Assembly (NCBI GenBank): GCA_026120035.1
Contig: JALRME010000001.1
Span: forward strand, 2,493,909 to 2,557,908
Source: Coleophoma eucalyptorum
Taxonomy: Eukaryota; Ascomycota; Leotiomycetes; Helotiales; Dermateaceae
DNA length: 64,000 bases
Direction of reading: 5' to 3'
The notes under the pieces are model-generated. The model did no database searches. It was not told the origin of the DNA and saw only the letters and a list, made by a program, of their open reading frames with translations. Numbering within the stretch: position 1 is the stretch's first letter; every line of letters begins with the position of its first letter. This document shows positions 21,136-34,225 of this stretch, piece by piece. The position numbers and the translations under genes were made by a program.

Positions 21136-23500
21136 GGTCTACCGCAGCATGGAGGGTCACTGTGTCGGAGAACGAGATGGTAGTAAGAGTTCAAGGAGCT
21201 GAGGACATATTGATCAAAAAAAGATTATATTTGCTAGCAAAGAGAACCAAAGCAAAACAACAGCATGACGATACTTGTGTGTAGACCTACGCTGCGCAGT
21301 CAATCGGTGATTCTGACGAGGTTGGCTTATCTCCATGCCTATCTATCATCGAGGAATGCAGTCTTGAAGGTAAAGCTAAAGCGAATTCCGCAGAGTTTCC
21401 AGCTTGGTATATCTATGGTTACCATATTAGGATGGACTCTCCAAATTAGGGCTGGACGCATTAGTAAAGGACAGTTTGCGGCGCTGAGAATAAACTACTC
21501 CTGCATGCGCGCTGAGTTCACAGTATGATCGTCCTCCCTACGTTGAGAGCATCAGGGAGAAGTTTGCTGTCACCGGACACTGAGATTCCCGAATTGAGGT
21601 TCTCCTATCGTCTGTTTGCAAACGGGGTGGTTGGTTGCCCTTGTCAACACAGCATTCCAACGTGAAACACGAGGATCAGTTCGCCTCCTCCTCAACTTGA
21701 AGAGTCATCGAGCTGATATTGTTGGTGCTCAGCCATAGGAAACTCCATTGTTCAGACAAGCCAGCAGTTACAGTACAGGTAAATGAAAATACAAATGTTG
21801 GCTGAACCAAAAATAATTTACGCCTCGTCGCTCGCTGAGAGAGAAAGTGTGCTTGGGCAAGTTGCAAGTAGATAAGACCTCGGCTAACGTAAGAATTTGG
21901 TCGCTAACTTAGATACTTTTTGACTTTGACTGCGTCGCCTAGCTTCCGTCGCCGCCTCCTCCTTCTGTCAATCTTTTGATTCGGTTGAAAAGAAAGAGGA
22001 TGTAACCCCAGAAATCAGTGGTCATTAGCCTAAGACAATGCCTCGACCAGAGTAATAAGCACAGACGATGCACCAGCTATCGGTACAGCATCGTCCCCGA
22101 GGGAGCTATTGATGTGAACCGATGGGATGTCCAAGCTCAAGCTATGGCAGAGAAGGCTGGATATGGATGAATACATGAGCTCTCCCTTCTTCAGACTTCT
22201 TGAAACACCTAGGGATGCAAAGCTCCTCGCCGTTGCAGTCCAGTGACCTTCGCAAGCTGTGAGATTTCTTCTTGTTCGCGGAAACCGGCGTCGCGTATTT
22301 TCCACATTCGGCCCTTCCGTGCATACAATGCTGCAAAATAGTGTCACTGCTGAAGAGAGTTCATGCCGGATTTGGTGTAGTCCAAAGTCTACTATTGGAG
22401 CTTGGGCTTTCCGAGAAGACGCCTCTCAAGAGCTCTCGATCATCTGATAGCGGCGGCTGAATGGCATGTCTGTCTTGCTCGGCAAGTGAAGTAACAGGTT
22501 AATGTTCAAACGCTAAACTACGCCGAGTCCGCTTTCCAGGACGACGCATCCTTGCGGTTGGAACAGAGTTGCCAATAGGTCGGGCACTTGCTCTCGCGTT
22601 GATTGCCCGCAAGAGCCTCCATTTGAACCTTTTCGGATGGGAACACAGAAAGCAATGATTGGAAAGTACCGAGCTTTTGCCTTTATCTCGTCGACACCCA
22701 GCCGTTCGTGCACCGGCCATCGACAGACCTTAGCCTTGAGGCATCTGAAAGTTAAAATCACCGTACTTTGATCACGCTGACAATGTTTTCTTCCAGTTGG
22801 TTGCAGAATTAGGGGTCCATTCGAGCTGCAGCAGAGTCGTACCGTGCCACCGGCGAGATGACCATCGAAACTCAAAAGACGCCAAATGGTCTCCCCTCGG
22901 TTTATGGCTTCACCATGTTGTACCACCATGGACGCCATCCGCGCTCGCGACTATAGATTCGCGCGGAGATCCGCCGTCCCGTACATACATGAACGTGTGG
23001 AACCGGGGCCGCAGATCCCAGACGACTTTTGTACGATTCTGTAGTGATTGGGCTGTTAAGACATCATATATCAGTTCTGGCCCTCACTGGGGGTATGCTT
23101 GCAAGATCCTAGACCCTCGATAACTCCAAAGTAATAAAGCGAAATTGGAAACGTGGCAACAAGGTTTACATCGTACCAGGAAAATGACAATTCTGAATAG
23201 AACAGCAAACAAGAATGCCATGAGCCCAGCTTTACTTGCGCTTGGCAGGGTTGTTGCGATAGGTCTGATTATCACATTTCAAGACCGACTTGAAGCTTCG
23301 TGGCTCATTATTTCGGATTGTATAGAGAAGAACGGTACAACGGAATGGAAGTGAAATGCATATATGTAATACGAATAGTAATGGTGGCAAGACTCGAGGT
23401 CCAGACGCAGAGGAAAACCAGAGCATATCAGAAGTAGAGGGTAAAAGCTCCAGTATTACCTAACAATCTGAGGATCCCAGTCAGAGTCTAGACGGCCGCC

Positions 23501-23527
23501 CTCTTCCATCTCTTCCATCTCTTCCAT
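23501..23527. repeat. Three-copy 9-bp repeat
   Basis: CTCTTCCAT occurs three times in direct tandem, followed by CTC. It lies in the gene-poor stretch and looks like a simple microsatellite-type expansion. Confidence 0.85.
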
Positions 23528-26500
23528 CTCTGGCAACTTGCATGGTTGAGATAGCAGAGAGAGCAGAGTCTCAAGCTGCCCAAAGCTCCCAAGCTTCTTG
23601 GTACGTCATTCATAGTCTCTGGACCTCGAGACCCCGTCAGTAGTGGATCAGGGGTACATTTTCTCCAGAGTCCGGAAAGTGGGAAGCAAAAGCACCGACC
23701 AGGTAGTGACCACGTCCCAAAATGTCTGATCACCTCACCTTAAGAGACTGGACTTTCCCTTTTGCCTGCCACGCCTGCTCCGGTTCCGTGGTGCGACCGC
23801 GATTTGGCTTCAAGACACAGACCACATGGTGGTTATAGCATCCTTGGTACTCATTAGAACATACCTTTGTAGCCCAGAGCTCCCACGGGATATCCCCATC
23901 TTCTGCTTCTCTGGAAAATGCCGCAATCACTACTGGCCGCATCTAAAACTCTCCGATGGGTGAAGATGGTTGAAGTGTTGGGACTTCGAGACCCGCCGTA
24001 CGTTGGGTGGGTTTGTACTTCTCTTAAATTAGAACTCGAAACCCCTGATCTGTACGATGTTGAAGTACCCAGGCCAAATACCGTAACGCACTAAGCGGCT
24101 GTGCAGAAAAGGGCCAGCGGCCAAATTCTTTCCCTTTTTTCCAATGGCCCGGGCAAGAATACGTGGGGAAACTCCTTCTCTGCACCGGCAGATCGCCTCG
24201 AGCGTGGTTGAAAGCTGTGCAGCGCTCAATGCGGCGTCGAGTTAAGTTGTTCGATTAGTTCCGGTTTGAACTTTGGCGGGCTGCTCGTCAGCCGATGCGG
24301 TGTTGCGGTTGATTCCCATCCCAAGTCATCCAGTGGGCAGCCAATTCCACAAGCTCGTCAAAGTAGTCGCCAGAGTTTATCAGGTAAAGGTCACTCGAGT
24401 TCATACATACCTTTACTTCCTTAGACACCGGCAAAACCACAACCCCTCAGTCAACCCCTCCAGACGAACTCGCGCCTATACGCGTTGAGAAATATAGTTC
24501 TACCACTTTCTAGGCGTATCTATCTCCACCATGAAGCCTATCCCTCGGATGGCATCCTACACTGCCCGGCGTCTCTCGTGTCCCCACCCCGCAACTTCAG
24601 ACGCTTCAAAATGCTTGGCCTACCAATCCTATCCATTACAATAGTGCCGGCTAGCCCAGCAGACGCCTAGGAGATAGCCCGGCCTTAATTGTCGAGAAGG
24701 GTTTGGAGGTTTGGTATAGGGGTTGCGAAGCATAGGACGGCTAGGTTGTGCAGACACGAAACTGGAATCATTCGGTCTTAAGAACGCATGCTTACATATT
24801 ATGCTTCGGCTTCATGCAGGACCGTCCCTATATGGCAATGAATTAATGGTGAAATAATGTATGGATGAGCTATTCAGACTAGGTCGCATTGAAAACCTGT
24901 TACATAGGCTGGTTGAATGGGCGAACGCGGCAAAGAGAATTCGCGGAGAATATATTCTGCCCTGCCTGGATGTGACTTATCACGTATCATTGATCTAAAA
25001 TCTTAAGAGGTATCACAATAGCCAGTAGGTGGGAACAGTTGCAGAATGCCCCAAGATCCGATATAGAACCTTTTTGGAACACTGAAGGTGTAGAAAGTAT
25101 AACTTATTGATGTGTGTGACATGGAAAAATCCCAACTTCATGGTTCAAAGCTGTGTGCCGTCCCTTTCGATGTATGCAAATCAGCGGGACGACCGGAATT
25201 GTGCTAATTTGTTTAATATAATGTTGCATCAAATCGTAGGGATCGTGCCGAGGAGGAATGCAAGACAGAAGGCACGAGACACTAGTTGGCCACGAGGCAA
25301 CACGAGTAAAGAAATGCAAGCGATCAAGAAGGCCATATCGTACTCACAGGTGTAACATGGCACAACAATATTGATAGAAGCGATGCAACTTGGCGAGGTG
25401 AGATCATAATGATAATTGAGGTTTGATTAATGGCCGCAGGATTACCTTCCTTGCTATGCCCGTGCTTTCCTCTTATGATATTTCGCAAACAAACTTTTCC
25501 TCATCGTGTGACTTGGTGTCCCATTTAGGTACTGTATATGTCTTTCAACAAAGCTCCCTCCGACAGTCCCGTTCCCAATCCTCCTCCCCTGCTCTTAGAC
25601 TCCGGTTCTGTACTCATACAGAAGAGCCAGCTCGTCCGATTTGTATGCCAAAGCCCAGAAGTTTCCCTTAAATCGAAGGACCAAAAATAATGTCCCATAA
25701 ATTGTCGCTGCGCTGTGCTGTAATGCTGACATGATATTCCCTTTACGCCTTGCCAAATAACCTTTCAATTGCTTGCTGGATGTGAAAGAAGCCCCAAAAG
25801 ATATAGGTGTATAAAACTGTTTTGCCTCCAAAATAAAAGTGACGGTAGAATGTTATTTATGTTGAAATGCAGAAAATGGGTGTTGATGTGTCGATTGGAC
25901 TTTGCCGAATGGCCCCTTATGTAGCTTCATGCATCCACCGCCGCCATGAGGTATCAGGTTGTTTATTTTGCCTAGAGTCCATGGCTTATGTATGAGCCTA
26001 TCCATTCCTTATGGAGGTGGTCATGTTGGCTAGCATAACGGGCAGCTTCCTGGCACCACAATATACCGTTCGTGTGGCCCCCGAGGACATCGATGTTCCT
26101 TCTTCCCATCGACTGAAGTTCCAAAGAAATGGGCTCCAGGATCAACACAAGATGTGTAGATGTAGTAGTTTTTGGTGTATTCGCACATTGTGGAGAGGGT
26201 TGCAAGGCGATAGAGTCTGGACTGCATGAACTTGTAAATACATATACATGTTAGGAAAGAACCACATCATACCTGATATAGATGCGAGGTCAGAGGTCTA
26301 TAGACAGGGGTTGGTAGCGGGTAAAGAAGAGTATAGTCGAGGAAGTTGTTGTTGGTAGTCGATGGCATACCATGCCTTATATATAAAGTTGATTGTTGGT
26401 AAGTGCCGGAAGAAGAACACCAGAGATTAGAAGATGGCTCCTGGTCGAAGTAAAAAAGCAAGCTGAGATTGATGCCCGGGAATCTTCAAAGTAAAAACAA

Positions 26501-26987
26501 AAGAAGCAAGTAGCTAGAGAAGCTTCTTCTCATGCGTTTGTGCGTGTATTTACTTTTTTTTTTAATTTTTTTTTGTACTGATACTTGGTGCGAGAGGCGC
26601 AAAGTCTCGATGAGCTATGGCCGCTGGCCTGCTCGTGTTAGACAAGAGTACTGGAAGAATAAAAATGGAAGAAAGATATGGGACCAAGAGCCAAGAGACA
26701 AAAGTCTCGGTCTATGGCAGAGGGGGTAAGTCTGCAGATGAAGGGTTTGGAGGCCGTGTTGATCAGAACTCAGAAAATGAGCATCATGTGGGAAAAGATG
26801 CACTGGTGCTGCAGAGATGATCCACCCGCTGAGGGAACAAGGGAAGCTCGGAATATGAGTGATTCATATATCCAAGACCCATGCTCAACCAAGATTTGCA
26901 CCAGCGGAGACCGCAAAACCTTGACGTCCCCGACACACATGCACTGACAGTATCGGGGACGGCGTTGGTGGATACATCATATTGGCA

Positions 26988-27078
26988 GGCGGTAGACGGT
27001 AGGCGGTGGGCGGTAGACGGTAGCAAGTAGCAGATAGCAAGTAGCAGCTAGCAACTAGCAAGTAGCAGGTAGCAGGTA
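26988..27078. repeat. 13-copy heptamer minisatellite in two blocks
   Basis: Thirteen 7-bp units run without gaps. The first five are of the type GGCGGTA/GACGGTA and the last eight of the type GCARNTA (GCAAGTA, GCAGATA, GCAGCTA, GCAGGTA). The unit end TA (TG once) and the leading G are constant, so both blocks probably came from one ancestral unit. Confidence 0.85.
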
Positions 27079-27201
27079 CGAACTGGGAAAGGGCGACGAA
27101 CGAGGATCGAGAAACGAGTAAGGAGCGGCGGCACTGTGACTGTAGAAAAAAGCAAGCAACGGGCAGGCAGGGAGAGGTGTCCGGGTCCAGGTCCGGGTGC
27201 T

Positions 27202-27248
27202 CAGGCTCTCAGGCTCAGCAGGCTCAGGCGCAGGCGCAGGTGCAGGCT
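27202..27248. repeat. CAGGCN-type imperfect repeat
   Basis: CAGGCT, CAGGCG and CAGGTG units recur about seven times with small insertions. It is a low-complexity GC-rich tract about 120 bp beyond the heptamer array. Confidence 0.7.
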
Positions 27249-27555
27249 CCAGAGGACATTGTTCGACAGCGACCAGGTATACAGGGAGCAGGAATGGCGT
27301 CTGTGTCAGGTCCAAGGCCCGGGGATGGAGTAACTATTGGGTGGTGGGGAACATGAGGTGGAGGAGCAGTCGAGTAGTTCAGGTGTTGGATGTAAGGTGT
27401 GAGATGGTAGTGCGGAAAAAGCGAAGGTCCAAGCAGAGGCAGGACTAAATGTCGTGCTTCGTAAAACCAAGACACTGCGCTAACTTAGAGGAGCATCATC
27501 TTCGCGAACCGTGGGTGTCGGGGTCGGGATCGGTGCCAGTACTATGGGAGAATCA

Positions 27556-27582
27556 TTTTAAAAAAAATTAAAAAAAAATTTT
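27556..27582. repeat. T4-A8-TT-A9-T4 homopolymer tract
   Basis: A 27-bp run of only A and T, with adjacent A tracts and flanking T4 blocks. Such tracts resist nucleosomes and often sit in promoters or terminators; no gene is attached to it here. Confidence 0.7.
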
Positions 27583-30500
27583 ATACCCTACTCATCGTCC
27601 ACTTGAGTCGTAGTGGTAGTACAGTACAACAGTATTAATCGTCTAGCACGTCTAGCAAAATCCATCATGGCAGGGAACCATGGAGGCTGACAATAGGTTA
27701 TCGACTCAGCTGGTTGCCAATGCAGCACTTACTCGTGCTAGGACAGTGCCCAACTCTCCCCCCATGCATCTGGTTATCCTTGCAGCCCATTCTCACCACA
27801 GTGACCACTCGCTCTTACCTGCCTGTAATCATCCTGGACCTGACGCCAATCTCTACATGCATCGACGTCCAGAATCTGCCACCGGTAGAGCCGAGGCCAG
27901 CAAGCTCGCCTGGCCAAGCTCAGATGTGTGTGTAGCGGACCGTTTGTATGTCCAAGCAAGCCTCCGGAGCACTTATCAAAAGCAACATACCCTTCCGCCT
28001 TGCTAGCTCCATCAGAGTGGTTCATCTAGCCATCCCATGCGCTGTTCTTTCCCTTGCCATCAGCGACGGCGACATACACTTTTACAAAGTGTGGTACGAT
28101 CTTATACCCCTGAACAATCGCACTTTGTATAGACACCAGAAAAGGCCGAGCTAGGATGCATGATCGAGAACTAGATCTATTCTTTCATGATTTTCGCATT
28201 CGTTCAACGCATCCCAGGGTATAGGACGGACCAGTACCGTCAGCGTCAGCGCCTCTATCGCTGCCCTTCCTGCCTGTTTTAGGTCAAGTCTGCTTCGGCT
28301 TCTGCTTCAGAGGTTTCCCCTCCTGGTTGACCTCCTCTTCTTGTTACTGGAAAACCGTAGGATACTGTGCCACTCCATGCCCAGCACCAGAGACAAAACG
28401 CAGGATGATCAGAAGAGCAGCAAAAGCGCAGCTTCTTTCCGCCTCGAATAATCCAATCCGCCTCAAGTGCCGAAGAAACTAGGCGATAGAGAAAGTAAAA
28501 TGCCATCAGGCCGTTCAGGATTTTCAGCACAGCACCTGAGAAACAAAGTTTTGAAAATCTCCAGTGTCTAATTCTGCTCATGTAACGGTTGCGGGGGTGG
28601 AGGGCTTCAGCACAGTCCAACCATGAGGCTCAAGGCTGCCAGATCTAGTAACTACCAGACCCAGCTATCCCAATCAATGAGACTGGGTGAGCAAGAAAAC
28701 TGCATTTGACAGCGCCGTCCATGTCTGCACAATACGCGAGACGCGTCGACGCATCGACGTATCAAATCAACCATACAGACCAGATTCTTGTCATGTAGCA
28801 GCCAGACTTATGTTCAAGCGGCCGTTGTCACCAAGAGCTTTCTCTGTTATGCTATCGCTGAGCGGAAGCTGCAGCTCGCCCAATGTAGTCAACGAACGTC
28901 ATTGCAAAGACGAGATGAGCGATGACCTGGACAGAGAGGAGGGGAGCAGAGGGATAAGCAAGCAGAGCCAACTTGGACCCCTCCATGTACAATCATCCGT
29001 GCTCTCAGACGGCGTCAGACGAGTGTCAAGGACATCCTGGCAGCTGCCTGCATCTGCACAGCCAGAGCAAGGTCAGGGGCGAACCGTTCCAGCGGGCAAT
29101 CTATCCAGTATCCCACTGTACTTCAGACAGCGGCCTCCGAAGTTTCTTTTTTGGGAGTTGTGCGCCTGCCTGCTGGCCGACTAAGTGAAGCAGAAGCGAG
29201 CAACTGCATCCCGACGGATTTGTTCGATTCGAGATCTCCGTGATTCTGGTCCACCTCTTTGCGCTTTGTTCCCCTCGAACGCTGACATTCGCTCGCAAGA
29301 AATGACAGGAACCAACCAACGCACAAACGCACAAATCATCAAATTCAAACTGGCTCAATGTGTTTGAGGTGCTCGAGTCCTCAACCGGGACTAGCTGCAG
29401 CCTGCTTGCGTGATCATGTAATAAATAAGTCTTAGATAGGTTACTGTTATGGGACCCTCTTAGCCATGCACGTTGCATCAAAGATCTATCAGCGCGCATT
29501 CGCCTACTAGACAATCTCGCGAATGGCTTCAGGGTAGACCTGCGCTGGTCCAATATACTTAATATAAAGCAATACAACGTGAGCAGCCAAAAGCCAACAA
29601 ATCCATAGAAAGACAATCTCGTTTATCCATCAACCTTGTCGTTTGAACAGCCACTGCTAAATACGAGTTGCGAGACTTCTTTCTTCTATCAACTCGGCTT
29701 AGACTTTCAGGAACAAATCACCAAGGTGCTCAAGGCATGAATTTGCGGCCGTTTGATAAATCCTCATCTGACCTTATTCCTCGCCACTTTGACAGCAGAC
29801 CACCCTCGGGAAAGCGAAAACAGGAAAACCCCAAGCCTGCCGTCAAAACATGCTCAAAGTCATCTCCCAAATCCGGAATAGACAGCCGAAGCTCACGGAT
29901 ACTGTCTTTGATGTTTCCCTGACACTCGGCAAAACCATCTCAGTCCGGATGTATTGCTAACGGTCATGGAGAAACCGAGACATACGAGTAACATCAATTC
30001 TTCCTTTTAAGGAAAGATATACGTCGACACCCTAGATCCTGGGTCGTAATCTCTGAGTGTCATCTAATGTAGTTAGACTCAGGAATTCCTCATCTCAGAA
30101 CTCGTTCTCGCACTCGTTTCAGATCCCCCTCTCGAAATGTTTCTATTTCTAGCCTTCTCTTCCTTTTCGGATATTGCGGCTTCACCCTCTTCGTTCTTTG
30201 GTAAAGAGGTGGGTAATTTCTTGTTTCATCCGATTCCCTTAGCTCTTCTCCAAACTTCGGTCTTTTTATTTTATTTTATGAAGTCTGGACTTTGGACCTT
30301 TTGAACGCTTGGCTTTTCAAGATTTATTGAAGATCCATAATTTCTTTTGCGATATATCTGTTTTCTAGGATTTGAGCCTCTACCTTGTCACATCATGTCT
30401 TTCTGATATCTTCTGTCTGATAAGCAGGTAAGAGAGATGAGTTCATCTTAGCTGTTAGTTAGTGCTCGTGGCAGAACCACAGACCTTGCCTGGCTGGCAA

Positions 30501-33500
30501 GTAGTACTTGTTTATTGGAATTTGCCAGACAGGAAGCTTCGAACGACACAACAAAAGAAAGACTAAGACAAAGGGAAGGCCTTCCATGACTGACGACGGG
30601 TTTGTGCCTTGAGTACTTTCAGCCTCGGCAAAAAGAAATTGATAACTCCAGTTCAAAGACAACAACAATCCGTCAAACGATCAAAAGAGACCCGAGTACC
30701 GGGTCAATAGCTCCATCTCTTTAGCAGTATAAGACTAACAGAGAAGAAAAGAAGAAATCTAAGACCATGGAACATACACGAATGTTCCCCGGCTTGGTAG
30801 CTTGTATCTATTTCGAAAATGTCTTATGGTCAAGGAATACTAGAACTCCTTGTTCTACAATGATTCAATTGATCTAGCTTCTAAATACGCATAGCCTAGC
30901 CACGTTGTTCGTGTCTTACCCAGATATGCCATGTACCCCTTCGGAAATATCCCACGTTACTCTGATGCAACATTAAGCAGCAAGAAGAAACTGTATGGGA
31001 GTGGAAATCGTATTTCCAGGTATCTCCAGGCATCCCGAGACAGGATAAGTTGGTAGGAAACGAGACCAAGCATGACTTGAGCTACGTAGCAACTACTATT
31101 CACCTCAGATTTGGGCTGTGGCTGTCTGAGCTACGCCAAATACAGTCTTCTAATCCAAAATAGTTTTCGATCTCGGAGAATTTCATTGAGACAGTAGAAG
31201 TTCTAACTTTTCGTCCTTAATCCTTAATATTGACAACACTAGAGCCTCGGATGAGCCGAGATATGACATAAAAGAGAGTAGGACAAAAAGTGACATAAAT
31301 GTTTTACAACCACGTTCCTCCTTTCTGCAGTGTTGTGTGCAGGATCTGTCGTGTTCGTATTTTGTCTTGTATGTCGCACATCAAGCAAGGAGAACTCCAA
31401 TACCCAGGGTCTGGGGTTCAAGTGCCTAACGAATCATTTTGAGGCGAGACGAGAGAGTGAGAGAGGTCTTGCAAGAGTCATCGAGATGAAAGGACAGCAG
31501 AATAAGACGTCTTGTCCAAGAGAAGCGTCAGAAGAGTTCGAGAGCGGGATCCTAACTGATTCTTGGGCTCGAAATGGTAGGAGGATAGGAATATCTGCAT
31601 ACCACCCCGCACTTCTCCAAGAAGCCCGCGCCCTTGCTTGACCTTCCACAAGCTAAAATGTTCAAGCAAAAGAAAATCCCGAGAGCCAAGCAGAAGCCCA
31701 AAGCAGGCAAAGGACAGGATAGGGCGAGACAACACCATACCAGACCGCCAGCGATTTCCATGCACCTTGTGCTCTTCTCTCTGGTACCAGGGCCAGACCA
31801 TTGGCCATGTCTTTCCACACCGTAGTTACAGTCCTGCCGAAGCTTTCGAAGTTACTCCATTCAAAGTTCTACGATATGAAAGGATTCGCGTTGCCTATTT
31901 TGAAGGCGGGATGAGGAACGGGGAGATTTTCCCGGTGGAAATTTGGGGGGAGACGGTTTCCCGTCCACGAGTCCACGGACATTGAGCATTAGGTTCATAC
32001 TCTCACACTTACCCGTGGTAGAGGTATATACGGCGGCCAATATGCCTCGTAGATTTTCATATGAACCGTCGTGATCGTCAGGAAAGACAGGGGAAACCGG
32101 ACACAGCGACCCGGCCAATAGCTCGGAAATCCTGTTTGCCAGACAAACAAAATCATATTTTCATGGTCGCACATATATTTTATATAACGATAAGCAGTGG
32201 TCTGGTACGCTAAGGTGTAAAGTAACACCCGGTGGGGTAGATCATCAGGCCGCGATCGATAAGGGTGTTTTTGCTTATGCGATATGCATAATGTGTCTCC
32301 AGGGTCAAAGAAATTCATGAATGGATCTTCAAGATGGTACAGAGAATAAAGTCCTTGCATAGGTCGGCAGCTCGCGAATTAAGCCGCCATCCATTTATCT
32401 CCGCGAGCAAGCCCAGATCGCCGCCTCACATCGAAACATGCTGTCCACGATGCCTTTCAGAAAAACATTATTCCGGAAGGACGCAGGGAGGGTATCGGCA
32501 GCTTTACCCATTCGGGTTGCAATGGATACTGTTTTATGGATCTTAAACTGCAGAGTGGCCATTGTGCTCGTGCTCGGCATAGATCGAGGTTGCAGATGAG
32601 TGGATCTGGGAGTTATGTATGTCTGACATGCTTTACAGCTCCTGTACAATATACGTTGTGCAGTACATCATCCGGGGCAAAGCTTGAAGACGGATGGAAG
32701 AAGATAAGGAGGCTGGAAAAGAAAAATAAAGGCGTTGTAGATCGGCCGATCTGTCTGGGGGCTGATTATCTCTGCCGGGCCAACGACTTCCCTTGTGTAG
32801 ATCAGACCAAGGCACACTTCAGCTCTACATTGGTCTGTAGCATTGGGGCTATTCAACGACGGAATGTGCGTAGCAGATGTGACTTGTGAACGAGGTTGCT
32901 TTGTGAGAGAAGTGAAAAGTCTCATCGCATCAAATACCGGGTTCAAGTCGGATGGATCTCTTTCTGCTTCATGTCTTTATTTTCTACCGGTATGTTGGCA
33001 GTTTTACTCACATATGGACCTTTTAGTAACGAACAAAGGACCAGGACACTGCAAAGCCACAGAAAAGTAAAACATCGATGATGCCCAACACGTAGCCGAA
33101 GGGATCGAAGATCTCAACAGAAGAAACCAAAAGGCACACAACGTTGCAATGCATGAAACATGGAAGGCGGAGCAAAAGACCCAGCATCATACGAATGGGT
33201 GCTGTCATGCTTTGAAAATCAGTGAGGTATCATTTATGATAGCTCACGTCAAGGCTTGTGTGTACCACCGAGCTGGTTTGGTACTAGATCCGAACAAGGT
33301 ATCAAAAAAAGAAAAGAGTAAGCAGAAGTATTGGAGACAGGATGTTTGCATGGGTATCGGATCCTGGTTCGGAGACAACTTGCAGATCATGAAGGAAAAA
33401 GCAACGAGGACCAGTGCATCTCACGCCCAGCTGCTCGGCATGTGAATCACATTTCACCTAATTCCAGGAAGCCTAGGCTCGCACACTCAGTTCTGGAACC

Positions 33501-33544
33501 TCGATGTTGCTTCATTGCGTTTTGCATGTGCCGTCATTCCCCAT

Positions 33545-34225
33545 TTACAACAAGACAACGGCTGCTGCCAAAAAACCAAAGATTCCCGCTCCAACACCAG
33601 CCACGTTTCCTGCGTTCGAAGTTGCTGTTGCTGACGTTGCGGAGGCTGTTGCAGTGGACTTGTCGGAGGAAACGGAGGATGTAGCGGAAGTAGCAGCAGT
33701 AGCATTTGAAGCACCAGAAGATGCTACACCCACACTAGAAGTCGCTGTGGCGGTGGTGCTGCTCGATACGCAGGAAACACTAGATGCAGCACATTAGTTC
33801 TAACGCAGAATGTATATCGTCCAATATCGACAAGGCTGCATCTTCTCGTGCGACCCTCGCAGGATGGTGGAACTCACGCGTCTGGGACTGTCACTCCAGC
33901 TGTCTTACAAAGGTTCTGAGCATATGTAACCGACGCCGCTTGATCGGCCGCATTGCAGGCACCGGCAAGACAGCATGCAATACCGCTCAGGAAGTTCTGA
34001 TCGGAGCAAATGCATTTGACGTCTAACTGCTGACAGCTGCCAATTTGACTCCCCGTCAGGTACTGGCTTACACAACCTTGCTATTGTATCTATTAGATTT
34101 CGGCTGCGCGCATTTCCGATCCAACTGTAGGGATCCTATTGACATACCGCGCAGGTAGGTAGGCCATCTTGTGCTGAGACCAAACTTGCCACGATGGCAG
34201 CTATAGTCAAGTAGGCAGACTTCAT
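33545..34225 (-). CDS. CFEM-domain GPI-anchored surface protein
   Basis: Three exons (34225-34148, 34080-33878, 33779-33545) join in phase to 171 residues. A signal peptide (LTIAAIVASLVSA) is followed by a CFEM domain with the family's cysteine spacing: LPTCAQGC, GSCQQLDVKCICSD, FLSGIACCLAGAC and YAQNLC. The aspartate of QLDVKC is the residue that, in CFEM haemophores, helps bind haem iron. A Ser/Thr/Ala-rich stalk of ~60 residues leads to a hydrophobic C-terminal tail (GAGIFGFLAAAVVLL), as expected for GPI anchoring to the plasma membrane or wall. CFEM proteins serve in haem uptake, wall integrity or host interaction; which applies here is open. The exon 2 acceptor ATAG|CAA was chosen because the nearby alternative gives a stop. 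A TATATTA-like element lies ~50 bp upstream of the start on the minus strand. Confidence 0.9.

Larger units (their letters stand above)
21136..33544. other. 12.4 kb region without recognisable genes
   Basis: On both strands this stretch offers only ORFs up to ~170 codons. They lack known domains, hydrophobic patterning or splice-site support, and they overlap one another in conflicting frames. It is upstream of the GPCR gene (-) and downstream of the CFEM gene (-). Base composition looks ordinary rather than AT-rich, so it does not resemble RIP-mutated transposon remains. Low-complexity repeats occur at 23501, 26988, 27202 and 27556. Pyrimidine-rich leader-like sequence occurs near 30080-30290. 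Long regulatory DNA, noncoding transcripts or fast-evolving small genes are all possible. Confidence 0.5.

Noticed and set aside
22513..22938. 141-codon minus-strand ORF
   Set aside because: Composition looks random, no family resemblance, and it overlaps plus-strand ORFs of similar quality.
26988..27078. Telomere-like or CRISPR-like array
   Set aside because: The units are 7 bp with no spacers and are not TTAGGG; the array is a simple minisatellite.
28687..29184. 165-codon plus-strand ORF
   Set aside because: No domain, no hydrophobic pattern, overlaps an equally long minus-strand ORF (29101-29616) and has no supporting splice or start context.
21136..33544. RIP-mutated transposon remnant filling the desert
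   Set aside because: The stretch is not AT-rich, has no terminal repeats that I can see and no traces of reverse transcriptase or transposase in any frame.
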